Shown here: positions 1 through 11,236 of the stretch, piece by piece | How the letters are laid out: each line of letters opens with the position of its first letter | How positions within the stretch are numbered: the stretch's first letter is position 1 | Assembly: GCA_038373865.1 (NCBI GenBank) | Contig: JAXGGA010004418.1 | Location: 24,685-88,684 of the forward strand | DNA: 64,000 nt | Direction of reading: 5' to 3' | Source of the DNA: Uloborus plumipes | Taxonomy: Eukaryota > Arthropoda > Arachnida > Araneae > Uloboridae | Notes under the pieces: generated by a model | Seen by the model: the letters and a program-made list of their open reading frames with translations, nothing else | Told to the model about the DNA's origin: nothing | Database searches by the model: none | Position numbers and translations under genes: made by a program

Positions 1-82
1 ATTGGAATTGTGTGAGCAAAATAATACATTGATCCCTTCCGCACCAGCGACTCCCGTGTCATACGTGAAGCTGTATGACTAA
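1..82 (+). CDS. C-terminal end of an unidentified gene (partial, last exon)
   Basis: The frame starting at base 2 stays open for 26 codons and ends at TAA (80-82). The last residues read TPVSYVKLYD. Codon use is balanced and GC-richer than the AT-rich DNA that follows, which is why I think it is coding. No intron or domain can be seen in so short a piece and I do not recognise the protein. The gene would run in from the left, converging on the CBM48 gene that ends near 9.8 kb on the other strand. It could be a chance open frame. Confidence 0.45.
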   Translation, partial: LELCEQNNTLIPSAPATPVSYVKLYD

Positions 83-3000
83 TTGCTTAGTACAATTTAT
101 GCACCTTGTGTGTATCTGAACATTGTTGGTTCTTGTATAAAAATTTATTTGAGTGCTTAGGTTGATTTACACTGGCACTGTGTGATTCTGAATTACATTT
201 TTATTTTCATTGTTTGTTAACCCCTTCACGGCCGCGGGCGTATACATACGCCTTGCTCAACCGATGCATTAATTGCTCCAGGCGTATATATACGCCCTTC
301 TGAATAGAGCCTCTTGACAAAACTGCGTTCTCTGACTATATCAGATCAAGGTTTGTCAGAGTCGCGATTTGTATGGGCGTATTAGATACGCATGGAGCAA
401 TTAATGCATCGCTTGAGCAAGGCGTATATATACGCCCGTGGCAGTTAAGGGGTTGACAGCTGTCTGTACATAATTTGAAAATTGATTTCAATAGATTACT
501 TCACTTCGTATTCAAGAGTTCATATTGTTTCCTCATCAACTGATTTGGTATATTATTTGTAATTGTATTATATCCTTTTTCATTTCATTATTGTTTTTGT
601 ATGTTCACCATTTGCTTCCCCCCCCCCCCCATGCACTAGTCTTTTGAAATTAAATGCATTTACTTTTAATTTTTATGCTTTAAACTTAGCATTGCGTATG
701 GGAACACTTTTCTGGTGTGGAAAGGGTTGAGGTCATTTTTTGTTTGATCGAAATTTGGCCTGCGAAATGTCTATTGCAAGATTTTTAAAGAGCATTTCAA
801 AGAAAGCTTTGTGAAGTGGTTTTTATGCACCTTTACATTTGCTTATGTATAATTTATAATATGATTTATTATTTAAAATACATTTTAAAATGGCAAGTGG
901 ATCAGGATTTTTTTATCTAAACTAATTTTAGCTCCAAAGGCCTAAATGTTTAATTGAAAACAAACCCCATGAGTACTTAATGGTTAGTTCAGTATGTTCA
1001 TTGATCAGTTTATACATGAAAACATTTTTATCTACTCATTAAAATAGTATTTTTAAAGACTACTTCTTAAAATTATATACTTTCTGTCCCCAAGATCAAC
1101 AGATTCCATTTTCTATTGTTGCCAAAGCAATGAAAAGCCTCAGTAATTATAAAGTTGATTTTGCGAGTAAACTTTACGAATTAATTTAGAGTCTGAACTT
1201 CGCAAGCATAGATTTGAATTTTGACTCATGAAACTTTTTAAATACTGATTTTCGAAACTTTTTTTTGAATTATATACTATTTAAAAAAATTTTACTGAAG
1301 ATGGGTAACAAGTAAATATTTTCTTAATTTCAAAAAGTTTTACCTCAAACAAATTTCAAAACAAAAACGCCTTTCATTTTTTTAAATCGAAAGATTTTTT
1401 AAAAGGTTAATTATAATACTCAAATTATTGTAGATGATCTTACTATTTTTACATTTAGGTTACTTTTAATGCAACCAATTAGATTTAAATTGAAAATTTG
1501 AGAGAAATAATATTTACAGCTTTGCACAAATAGCGTTTACTATATCACCCATACTTCTGGTCTCAATTTTGAATTTAAAATTTGTTTGCTGCTTCAGAAT
1601 TAGCCTAAATCTAAATGTATTTAGATTAACTGGAATTTTTGAGCGATGTAATAACAAAATCACAAAGTTCCTTAATTTCATACATTTGAATGTGATTCAA
1701 AATTTTAGAAATTGTCATTTAACTTTCGTTCTTTTTTTATATGCTTCTGCTGAAAAATGTCTTATACTGTATTGTGTTACTTTAAAGACTTGGGTGAAAG
1801 ATTTATATTTTAAGTTTACTTTTCCAACAATAAATGGAAAAAACTTTAATATTTTTCAGCATCATTTGGGAGATATCTAATAGGTAATGAAAACTCACTC
1901 TTGAAAAAGAAAAAAGCTGATTCACTTTCTGATGTGAAATGCTCTTAAAATAAAAGCGATAGGCTTTACCAGTTTGAGTTTTGGACGCAAACAAAATCAT
2001 CAAAAATTATAGAAATTTATGAGTGTTAAATCTTGTTACATTGTACTGTTTTCAAGTTTTAAAGTAATCAGAGAAATGTTAATGTCATTTATTCAGATGT
2101 ATCGAAAAATAATATTTTGCTTCCTTTAACATTTGAGTTGTTGCTGGCAATAATGCCTCAAATAAAATGGCGATTGCGTCGCCATTACCAAGGCACATAC
2201 GTGTATTGATGCGATTTTATTTCATTTTTAATTATGATCTTATTAAAAATGTTTGTATTTGCTTGTGCACTGAGTTGTATTTTATTGCAAGTGTTTTATG
2301 TTGTGTGCTATTTTAATTATTGAGAGAAATGATACAGAAATTGTGATATGTAAAATCTTTCTTTTTTTTCCCTCATTCTGTAGCAAAAAAAACCTCTTTT
2401 GTAGTTTTGAGAAGTGTGTGTTGTGTCTTTGTCTACTTAAATTTTAAAATAGTAACAAGAAGTAACTTGAAATAACCTAGAGAGTTGCTTTAATATATTT
2501 CTTATTTATTTGAGACTGTAAAGAAAGAGTATATTATTGTAAGTAAATTTGTACAAATCTATTAAATAATTTCACAAGGTAATTGAAAAATAAGAAATGT
2601 AGCACGGGTATAAACAATGTATGTTCCAAAAATAGGCAACACGCAGGGGTGGTGTAAAGCTTTTATTTCATAAGAATTCACGCATGCATTTTCTCAGAAA
2701 GAAAATTATTATTTGTATCTTACCAGTTTCATATCAGTTCAAAACCCGCCATTCTATTAAATCATTTTAATAAGTTAAGTAATTAATGTTTTTTACTTAC
2801 TAATTATGCTTTTATACAAAAAGTTTGAGTTAAAAAAAAAACTTTTCATAATGTACACATTGTTAATTAACACTATTATTAATTTTTAAAAGTTATTAAA
2901 CCTACTGATGAAGAAAAACACATAGAAAATATCATGCCATGGAGTCCATAAATTTATTTATCAGCCTATATGTTATTCTACTTGTTTAATATTATTTTGG

Positions 3001-3800
3001 GGACAAGGTGCTGACTCTAAACACCTAAGTAATATTATCCTATCTTTAATATTAAAGTTCAGCCTAAACACTTTGGTTACGCCCTAATTCTTCAAAAAAA
3101 TTTAACCAAATTTGCATCACTGAAACGACGAAAAAAAAACTTAACCAAAGGTGACTCTCAGTTTATTATACTTGAGGGTTTTTTTTTTTTTTTTAAAGCA
3201 TATTTATAAATCTTTGAGGTTATAAGGTTGATACAGAAAAGTTTTGAGTCATCAAAACAAGAAAAAAAATTCTCATTGTTACTTATTGGCTGTTTTCCAC
3301 CTCAATTTATGTTTGATTGGCATGTAATAGACATCCATGCATATAATAAATCCTAACAATTATTTTTTGAAAATAGTTTAAAAATTCTAGTCCTTGAAGT
3401 AATAAATTTTCAACACGCCTTATTTACACATTTGTTATGTTCATAATTTACATTACATCTTACATGGATTGAATGTTTTTTATTTCTTTCTTCTTCTTTC
3501 TGTTAATAGTGTACATATGCTACATGGAATTATTTTTATGTCCAGTTGTGCTTGGTTTTGATTTTATTTTAAAAATATATTTCGTCTTATGTTTATTGCT
3601 TCTGGCTAAAACTAAATGACCACCCCTGTTGTAGCAATGAAAATAACTTCACTAATATACATCAGACTACTTTGTGTATATATCTATTTCTTTGGAATAT
3701 ATATATAAAAACTAAACCGGTTGCTACAACCTTGTTGTATTGTTCATTTTGGATCAAATATAAAGATATTTTTATGATGAAAGTTTGTTTTTATTTAATA
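83..3800 (+). other. probable 3'UTR then intergenic AT-rich DNA
   Basis: There is no credible coding frame. After the stop at 80-82 the sequence is AT-rich and simple, with several AATAAA-like signals, for example in the 2160s and near 3345. This suits a long 3'UTR followed by spacer. It also holds a piggyBac-like MITE (231-452) and a poly-C tract near 620. The end of the transcript cannot be placed from sequence. Confidence 0.4.
231..452. mobile_element. piggyBac-like MITE, nearly a full palindrome
   Basis: The left end reads CCCCTTCACGGCC after TTAA (227-230). The right end is the inverted CCCCTTAACTGCC, followed by TTGA, a one-base decay of TTAA. Internal GGCGTATATATACGCC blocks are repeated in inverted order, so the 222-bp element can fold into one hairpin. 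It has no coding capacity. TTAA target sites with CCC-starting ends are the piggyBac signature. Confidence 0.75.
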
Positions 3801-4244
3801 ATTCATAGCTTCACATAACACTTACTCTGATTGTTTAAACCAGTGGTTATCAACCATTTCACGGCTAACGCCCCCTTTACGAGTGAAATTTTTTCCAACG
3901 CCCCCCTTTATATTAAAGGTGAAGAGGGGGGTGCGAAACGATGCTTAAAGTTTGAAATAATTTCCTTCCAGAATTTTACAAAACGATTAAACAAGATATT
4001 TTCCCTCATTTGTCATCATTAGAATCCAAATGACAAATGTAGAAATAAAAAACAAATCTAGGATTCAAAATATTTTATTTTAAAAGAATAATGAAATAAA
4101 ATAGAAATAAACAAGTAAAAAAAAAAATTACTCAAAAAATGAAAGAAACAATCAGATGCAATAAAAATAAACAAGCAAAGCACTTTTTTTCTCATTCAAA
4201 ATAGGAAAGGAACATCCAGAAATAGATGTTACTGAGATATTTGC

Positions 4245-4411
4245 TTTTGGTGGTTTAAAGCCAGTTTCCTCACGGTCGGTTTCTTATTTTTTGTAAGGTG
4301 AAGGCGCAAGTCTCCTCTTGGGACAATTTGGAGTTGATTTCTCTGTTTTTTAACTAGATCGGTGACAACACTTAATCCTCATTCGACGAGGTAGGAAGAG
4401 GGGAAGACGAT
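4245..4411 (-). pseudogene. hAT transposase C-terminal remnant (ZBED/FAM200-like dimerisation region)
   Basis: The minus-strand frame contains FPSSYLVE, a stop codon, then GLSVVTDLVKKQRNQL and later RGDLRLHLTK. This order (P-S-S-Y-L-V-E, G-x-S-x-V-T, K-x-R-N-x-L, R-G-D-L-R-L) is the C-terminal dimerisation region of hAT transposases related to animal ZBED5 and FAM200 proteins. The in-frame TGA and loss of frame further upstream mark it as dead. It lies inside the hAT ends at 3841 and 8016, in the orientation expected if the transposase was read leftwards. Confidence 0.75.
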
Positions 4412-4891
4412 TTAAAAAAAGTTGAGAGGATACAGTTCAGGATAAAGGCTACTAATGTCTAATTGCAGCCAAAACTCTAGATTGTTAACATTCTAGAAAA
4501 AAGGTTTTCAAGTTTCAGTGGTTGAAAGTTCCACCAATTCTTACTGATACCGAACATCTGCTGTCTCAATATTTTCAAAAGGGCACATGACCTATTGAGG
4601 AACATTCAGAGACAAAAATATTCTCAAACTGCTCAGAGAAGTCTTTGAGCAAAGACTGAAAATGTTGGCAAAAACGTGAGCATCATCGAAGTAAACTTCA
4701 CTAAAAACAAACCATCAAAGTAAATTAATGAAGTGATCAAAAGCCAAAGTTAAAAGATATTCAACACAACAGTCAAACTGTGTGTGTGGGAACTCGAAGC
4801 ATTGCAAATACGATTGCCAGGTAAACATTTAGGAAAATAACCAAACCGAGGAAAAAATTGTTCAGTCTGAAAACCATTTTTGTTTAAACAA

Positions 4892-5557
4892 CAGGGGTGA
4901 TTGTGTTCCGGTATTTTACCGGATTTCCGGTATTTTCATGATAGATTCCGGTATTTTCATATTCGAAAATACCGGAAGTAAAATATTTTTAATTATGCTT
5001 TTATCTTCCCACCTCCGGATTTTTTTTCTTTTTCGAATTTTCGATGATTATGCCGATAATTATTAATAATATTCATCAAATAGAAATGTTCAGATGTAAA
5101 TTCTAAGTGTTTTTTTTTTTTTTACCTTACTAAATTACCTTATTTGCATTCGATATGAGAATCGAATTTTTCTCACTTTTGATGCTTATTCCCCTTAGTT
5201 AGGAGACAAATAAATGAAATGTAACAAATGCAACTTTCATTGCTTTATAAATGCTTTCGCACAACAAATAGCAATTCTGTTAGACTTTTGCTTTCGCCTT
5301 AAAATATTTTTTTGAAGATAATTGCTCATCACCAGCTCAAAAGTAACTTTATTACTCATTTACAATTTAATTAAATGCATGTACAATATTTTGACTAAAA
5401 ACTATTTGAATATATGAAATGTGTTAGTTTATGAAAGGAAATTAATTATTACTAGGTGTGCTTAGTAATAGGGGCCTTGGTTTTAAAAAAACACCCCCCC
5501 CCCCACTTTTTCTTTAAAACTTTCAGGTATTTTTTTATGAACTCACAATCACCCCTG
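4892..5557. mobile_element. hAT MITE inserted in the older hAT element
   Basis: The terminal inverted repeats are CAGGGGTGATTGTG and CACAATCACCCCTG. The flanks are perfect 8-bp direct repeats ttaaacaa (4884-4891 and 5558-5565). The 666-bp body holds repeated CCGGTATTTT motifs near the left end and no open frame. Its perfect target duplication makes it younger than its host element. Confidence 0.9.
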
Positions 5558-5860
5558 TTAAACAATCAAAATAGGCGACTGAAACTTGAGAACTTAATTT
5601 GACCATTTTCACCAGCAGATGCAGGACGGCATTTTTACATGTGTGATAAGTACTAAAAAATATGCGTTATTAATTTTTTTTACAGCTAATAGAAATTACA
5701 TTGCTATGGTAAAAAGAATGAATCAAAAGTTCGGCTAAAAAATAACCAAACGATGATGTTTCTAATGCTTTAGATCAAAATTAGACAAATTGGCTAATAT
5801 TAGATAAAACCATGCAACCATGATTGCAACTGCGATTTAGTGTAACGGCTCTTCATTAGG

Positions 5861-6042
5861 TAACGCTGGACCGCGGAGAGATAGCGGGTGACCTTGAAGT
5901 TTAAACGGACCGCTTTATTTTGTAATATATAGCATCAGAGAGATCAAGCAAAAAATAACTTTTGACTCTTATTTTCCTATTTTAAAATTAAAGAGCTCCA
6001 TTTTCCTTCAAGGTCATCCGCCATCTCTGTGGTCACGCTATA
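5861..6042. mobile_element. short MITE with AAGGTCA-rich inverted ends
   Basis: The left end, GCTGGACCGCGGAGAGATAG followed by GGTGACCTTGAAG, is matched in inverted order by CTTCAAGGTCATCCGCCATCTCTGTGGTCACGC. Both ends abut TA. The element is about 180 bp and non-coding. A degenerate relative with the same AAGGTCACGG and ATCTCTCCGTGGTCA right end sits at 62500-62660. Confidence 0.65.
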
Positions 6043-6912
6043 ACATTCTCTCTTAAGATTGTCCTCCGCAAAAGATCACTAAAAAGTCAAATGGCTACAA
6101 AAAAGGGAGACAGAGACAAAAAAAAAACCAAGAAGTTCTGTCAAGAACTAAACGAGCCTACTTTCCCGTACATCGACATCGGCATTCTAGCATCTACTCA
6201 ATATTCTCTTGAATATCTGAAACTGAAAATTATGTCAAACATACCTTTATAGCACTTAAAGCTGATTTCTAAAAGCAAAATATACCCCTCTCATCAGATA
6301 AAATGAACACGTAAAAAGTAAATAAACGAGTAAATAAAGTTTTGTCACACCTTTTAAAGAATGTAACTGTTATAGTTCTTCCGTAGAAAAATTTCACAAT
6401 CGTTTTCAAAAGGAAAAAAGTAATAAATAAAATAAAAGTACAAAGAACATCAAAACACATTTTATCAAAGAAAGAAAAAAAACCTCGTTCGTTAATAAAA
6501 TGTCTCGAATTTTATTTTTAATCCGTTGCCAGTTATTAAATATAAATAAAGAATAAAATGCTCTAGTGAATGAACAATTTTAGTAATCAAAAAAAATATC
6601 GTCTGCCAAAAAAAAAAAAAATAAATAAATAAAAGTAATAATAATTAATTAAACAAAAAAAAAAAAGAATAAATAAACAAAAAATCGTCTGCCCAGTCAG
6701 TCATTTTTTTCTGAGCCTGCATTTCCGCCATGTTTGCGGAGTCGGAGTCGGAATCAGAGTCCTTACAGAAGATTTTTCAGAAAAGTACTTAACATAAAGT
6801 TTTTATCAAAACCGTTTTCTTACAAAGTTAGTTTAAAGGAAATCCGCCTTTAAGTTCAGAATCAACATTCAATTTAAATTTCTCAGTATGCGCTCATGTT
6901 AAAAAATTTTCT

Positions 6913-7480
6913 GAACGGTTCATCATTGAACGAAAAATGGTTCAAATTGAAAAGTGAAATATGGGAATGAGTCTCTCCGAGATCTTTCGAACAAAAAAAG
7001 TTTATTGAATTCAGACGGTTCACTTAAAAGTTATTAGGTGGAGAAAGGTTGCTAGAAAGGTTCAATGTTGAACGAAAAAAAGGTTCACATTGAAAATTTA
7101 AATACGGTAATGAAGTATCCTTGCCGAGATCTTTCGAACAAAAAAAAGTTTGTTTAAATCGGACTATTACCTCAAAAGTTATTAGGGGTGACAGCTTGTT
7201 TGAACGGTTCAATGTTGAACGAAAAATTGTTCAAATCGAAAATGTAGATACGGGAATGAAGTATCCTTGAAAAGATCTTTCGAACAAAAAAAAGTTTGTT
7301 CAAATCGGACTGTTCATTCAAAAGTTAGTATCGCGGAACCGGTTGTTTGAACGGCTCAAAATTGAACCAAAAATTGTCCAAATCAAAAAATCAAATATGG
7401 GAATGAGCTGTACTCGCCGAGATCTTTCCAACAAAAAAAAGTTTATCCAAATCGGAATGTTCATTCAAAAGTTATTAGGG
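6913..7480 (+). repeat. tandem array, about four copies of a 146-bp unit
   Basis: The recurring landmarks are GAACGGTTCAATGTTGAACG, then CGAGATCTTTCGAACAAAA, then CAAATCGGACTGTTCATTC and AAAAGTTATTAGGGG. Successive units start near 6913, 7055, 7201 and 7348. The last runs into a GACAGACAGACCGACACACA microsatellite. A 65-codon frame in the last unit is not conserved in the others, so I do not call it a gene. The same family recurs at 50620-51040. Confidence 0.8.
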
Positions 7481-8099
7481 GGGGACAGACAGACCGACAC
7501 ACAAATTCCCCATCTCAATACCCTACTTTCAAATTTTTAATTTTTCGATATTCATTTTACCTCTTTATTTTTTTTAACTTGGCGATATTTTTTGGACTTG
7601 GCGATATTTTTTTTTAACTTGGCGATATTTTTTAGATGCTGTAAGCTACTTTTAATACTTTTTTCGTCTTTCTTTTATTTTTAACGGGAAAGTAGGCTAA
7701 AAAAAGATAAGCAAAAGAGCTAAACTATTTTACGTAAGGAAATAAGCTTAAAGATTCCAGAGCACAAAAGTTTATTTTATCGTAGGCACAAATATTTCAA
7801 GTTGGATTGTTGATTTAATGCAAAATTTAATTTTGATTTTTAAAATTAAAATAAATTCTGATGCATTTATTGCCTCTGATCCCCAAATTTTAACACCGCC
7901 CCCCTATCGGCTAAAATATACCCACAGCCCCCCTACTGCCCAAAACATGTTCACCGCCCCTCAGCATCTTACCACCGCCCACAGGGGGGCGGTATCGCCC
8001 CCGTTGAGAACCACTGATCTAAAACTGAAGTTCATATAAAAAATGCAAAAGTGTAGTTAAACTTGTCTTACTGGGGAAAGAGATATTGGCAATGCTCTT

Positions 8100-9760
8100 A
8101 AATTTCTTTTGTTCACAAAAAGTGTTTATTTGAACATTTATGATTTTACTAGCTGCCAGGGCAGCTAGATTAGCTTCCTGCGGCATGTTGATGCATAACG
8201 TGCCCCTTCTCTAACTTTTACCTCATTTTGAAGTTATATTATTTAATAGAATTTAATGTTTATTCAATTTCAAGACATACCACGCACGTGGCCCGGCGTT
8301 GCACGGGCACTTCGTGCCATGAAAGTAGTAAGGAAATTTTCAAGAAACTACTCCCCGCCAAGGCGGCTCGCTAACAGGCGCTTCACGCCTTCACTTTTTT
8401 CCTGCATCAAAAAAATCATACGAATTATTGAGGTGCTACGCGTCTTCAAGATGGTGAGGAGAGTTTCAGTAAGTTCAGCTCGCTCAAATTAAAAAAGCAG
8501 ACATAGACACTCAGTTTTTAACATAAGTAGATGGCTTTTCAACAAATGAATGTTTAAAAATATTACCAGTAGCTAGCGATAAAAATACTACGTAAGTAAC
8601 CCGCTTATGAGTTTCGTGTTTGATTTAGTTAAGCCTTCATTCCAAATTCTCCTTATTATCACTGTTTCATGGCAACGACGGTTTGCAAGAATGGATTTCA
8701 TATTTAATCATTTATTAGGCTTAATCGCTTTAAACTTGACTACTTATTAATTGATATCTTCGCTAATTAAAATCGTATAATCATATAGTTTGAAACTAAT
8801 GAAGCCTGAAAAATTACCTATCTACCGGTACCTGGTTCGACTTTCAGTTCATTGGCGTTCAGGAGAAATAAGCGTGACATAGAAAGATAGAAAGATAGTT
8901 AGAAAGAAAGATAGTGAGAAAGATACTCAGTTTTTAATATAAGTAGATCATTGATCTTATGTGTAAAGGGGCCAAAATTGTGTCTTGCCCCCTCTCCTCC
9001 CAGGAAGCTCAAAGATCCGGCATTGGTCGAGCTCCCCATGTTTTTACAAAGTTTTTACACCACTCATAAGTCCATTTTCGTTGCTTTTCAGCAGAGGGCG
9101 AAAACGATTCTCGATTGCATGCTGCTGAGGATGGTACTCGTGCTCTTTTAACGCTGCTGAATAAATGTGAATTAATTTCTTTTATAGAATAACATTCTCG
9201 TGGGTCGATGCGGAGTAAGATTCTATATACAATGCAGTAATAAAGTAAAAATCACCATTTTTGGACTTGCGTCGTTCTGGTTCTGACCTACAGATATAAA
9301 AATTATCAATTTTCAAGGCTTAACTCTATACGCAAAACTGAAACACTAGGTTCATTTTCTAGACAAACTACTCTTTCGTCCCTGAAGTTACATAGTTGTT
9401 TAAATTTACGTATTGAGTTAAGCGTTGAAAATTGGCTAAATTTGAGTAATTAAAATCCCCTGTTAAAATTTGAGTAATTAAAATCCCCCGTCACTAACTT
9501 ACCTTAATGTTTTTTTGATTTATTTGGCGAATTGTTTTGAACTTTACAGGAAATTAAAAGGTCGTGGAGGTTGTTAAATCTCTATATGGCACAATTTTTT
9601 CAGAATGTGTTCCCTTGACAAACCTTACAAAATTTCGTTGTTTTGATGAAATTTTGAGAGACTATTGGGAATTCTGGGGTGAAGGTATTCGGAAAGTTCC
9701 CTTTTACGGCAAATAGAAAGGACTAATATGTTGAATGTTTTCTTCACACAAACTGTCCAA
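8100..9760. repeat. interspersed-repeat debris between convergent genes
   Basis: There is no gene here. Fragments include a GGCCCGGCGTTGCACGGGCAC block at about 8290, a direct repeat CTCAGTTTTTAA(C/T)ATAAGTAGAT (8510s and 8925-8947) and an AGAAAGATAG microsatellite (about 8880-8925). A CAGCAGAGGGCGAAAACGATT block (about 9090) recurs near 21225. A CTTAACT..ACGCAA.ACTGAAACACTAGGT block (about 9318-9350) recurs at about 44905-44938. These shared blocks mark dispersed repeats of families I cannot name. Confidence 0.55.
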
Positions 9761-9839
9761 ATTCAAAATATTTATTTCAAATTGAAATGTACCAGTCTGG
9801 TTTAGAATTACGAAATAATCGACACAACAAATGGTCCTT

Positions 9840-11176
9840 AGAAAAGTTTATTTGAAAAAGCAGTTTGCAGTACAAAATGTTAACATGATGGGACATAATA
9901 GTTAAGGAATAGAAATTTCCATAGAAAATGTTATCAACTCAATTTCAAAACAGTATACTCCAATTTAGTTATTTCCATAACAGACTATGATATTTTTTAT
10001 TTTCATTTTTGACTAGAACTGAAACATTTTCCACTTAAAATGCATTGAATAAAAATTTTGGGGGAAAATTATTTAAAATATAAACATGATATGAAATTCA
10101 GCACCCAACATTTGCAATATGTCATAAAAAGATTTTAAAGATGTCTCGAAAGAAGTAGCACATAGTTTTTTTTCTAGAAAAGGCACTACCTATTTGTAAA
10201 CACTGGTTAAAAGAGCCAGACATAAGGAAATTTTCAAACTCATTTAATACTTATTGATTTGACACAGACGTTGTACAAACTATTTAAAAGTATAAAAGTT
10301 AGTGTAAATGTTTGGCAACTTTTCATAAAAGAGTTAAAACATTGGCTTCTTGAGAAAAATTGGTAAAATTGTGACGCTTCCACCATCCCATTTGAGTGTA
10401 ATTTGATTTTTCAAACTTAGGTATCACAATCCTTAGATTACCTGATAATTGGTTTTTTAACATAGTCATCAACTATAAAGCCACAAGTGCGAAAATTCCA
10501 ACAGTATGAATACCAAATTGAAAAATAATTACATGGCTTTTTTGCTACCTTAGCAACACACCAGTTTGTGTCAACCTCTATAAAACATCGACCAATATTG
10601 CAGCAGATGTTTTACAGATATTGTTACAATATTTGTGATGCTAGGGTATACATTTTTTCCATTTCTTGATAAACTTTATACAATAAGTAGTTAAAACATT
10701 AATAATGACTTCAAAATTAAAGCTTAAAAAGTCCATCTGTTCTAAATCCATCGCACCAAAGTACCTTTCCTCCTAACCTTCAATGATGCCGTGGCGAGTC
10801 CTTGAATTTGTTCTCTTTCGGTTGATGAAAATGGAAACGATTCCGATACAAACTAGCACATGCACATCCTATATAGAGCTACACAACACTACAATAACAT
10901 TTTAAGGAAAACCATTTTCTATTCGGTGTGCCACAAACTGCCCTCGGGGTTGTGATGGAGTCCTTGTGGAAGAGGAATCTCGTCTCACGAGATCACAACC
11001 GTAAGTCCGCTCAGAAAATTTCTCGCTGTCGGAGGTCTAGTGGGAACTTTTTTTTAATTCATGGCCTCCCTTAGCGAGTGAAAATTTTCCGAATAAGAGT
11101 AACATATAAGAGATGAACTGTTCTAGTCAGTTGGCCAATTTCAGTTCTGCGATAAATTTACACCCGCAAAGCATCT
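9840..11176 (-). other. probable 3'UTR of the CBM48 gene
   Basis: This lies immediately downstream (minus strand) of the TAA at 11177-11179 and has no open frame of note. Candidate poly(A) signals read AATAAA on the minus strand at 9847-9852, 9996-10001 and 9771-9776. Another, at 11176-11181, overlaps the stop codon itself. The distal boundary given is a guess from the signal at 9847. Confidence 0.4.
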
Positions 11177-11236
11177 TTATTCGGCTTGAACGGTCAGCAC
11201 ATTCACTTGGCCGTGGCCGTCCAGTTCCACAGTGGG
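11177..11236 (-). CDS. CBM48 gene, coding exon 5 (C-terminus and stop)
   Basis: The acceptor is TTTTTTTCCTGCAG. The exon codes for 19 residues starting PTVELDGHG and ending VNVLTVQAE, then TAA. This is the last beta strand of the carbohydrate-binding module. AMPK beta has a comparable VNNIIQV segment here, with a sugar-contacting asparagine. The protein ends directly after the module. The stop sits inside GAATAAAG, so a poly(A) hexamer overlaps it. Confidence 0.85.
   Translation of the reverse strand, partial: PTVELDGHGQVNVLTVQAE

Larger units (their letters stand above)
3841..8016 (-). mobile_element. degenerate hAT transposon with nested insertions
   Basis: The ends are CAGTGGTTATCAACC and the inverted GTTGAGAACCACTG, a common hAT terminus. 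Flanking octamers gtttaaac and atctaaaa match at 5 of 8 bases, consistent with an old 8-bp target duplication. Inside lie a recognisable transposase C-terminus on the minus strand (4245-4411), a second hAT MITE (4892-5557), a short TA-flanked MITE (5861-6042) and a 146-bp tandem array (6913-7480). G/C-rich subterminal blocks occur at both ends. The element cannot be autonomous now. Confidence 0.8.
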
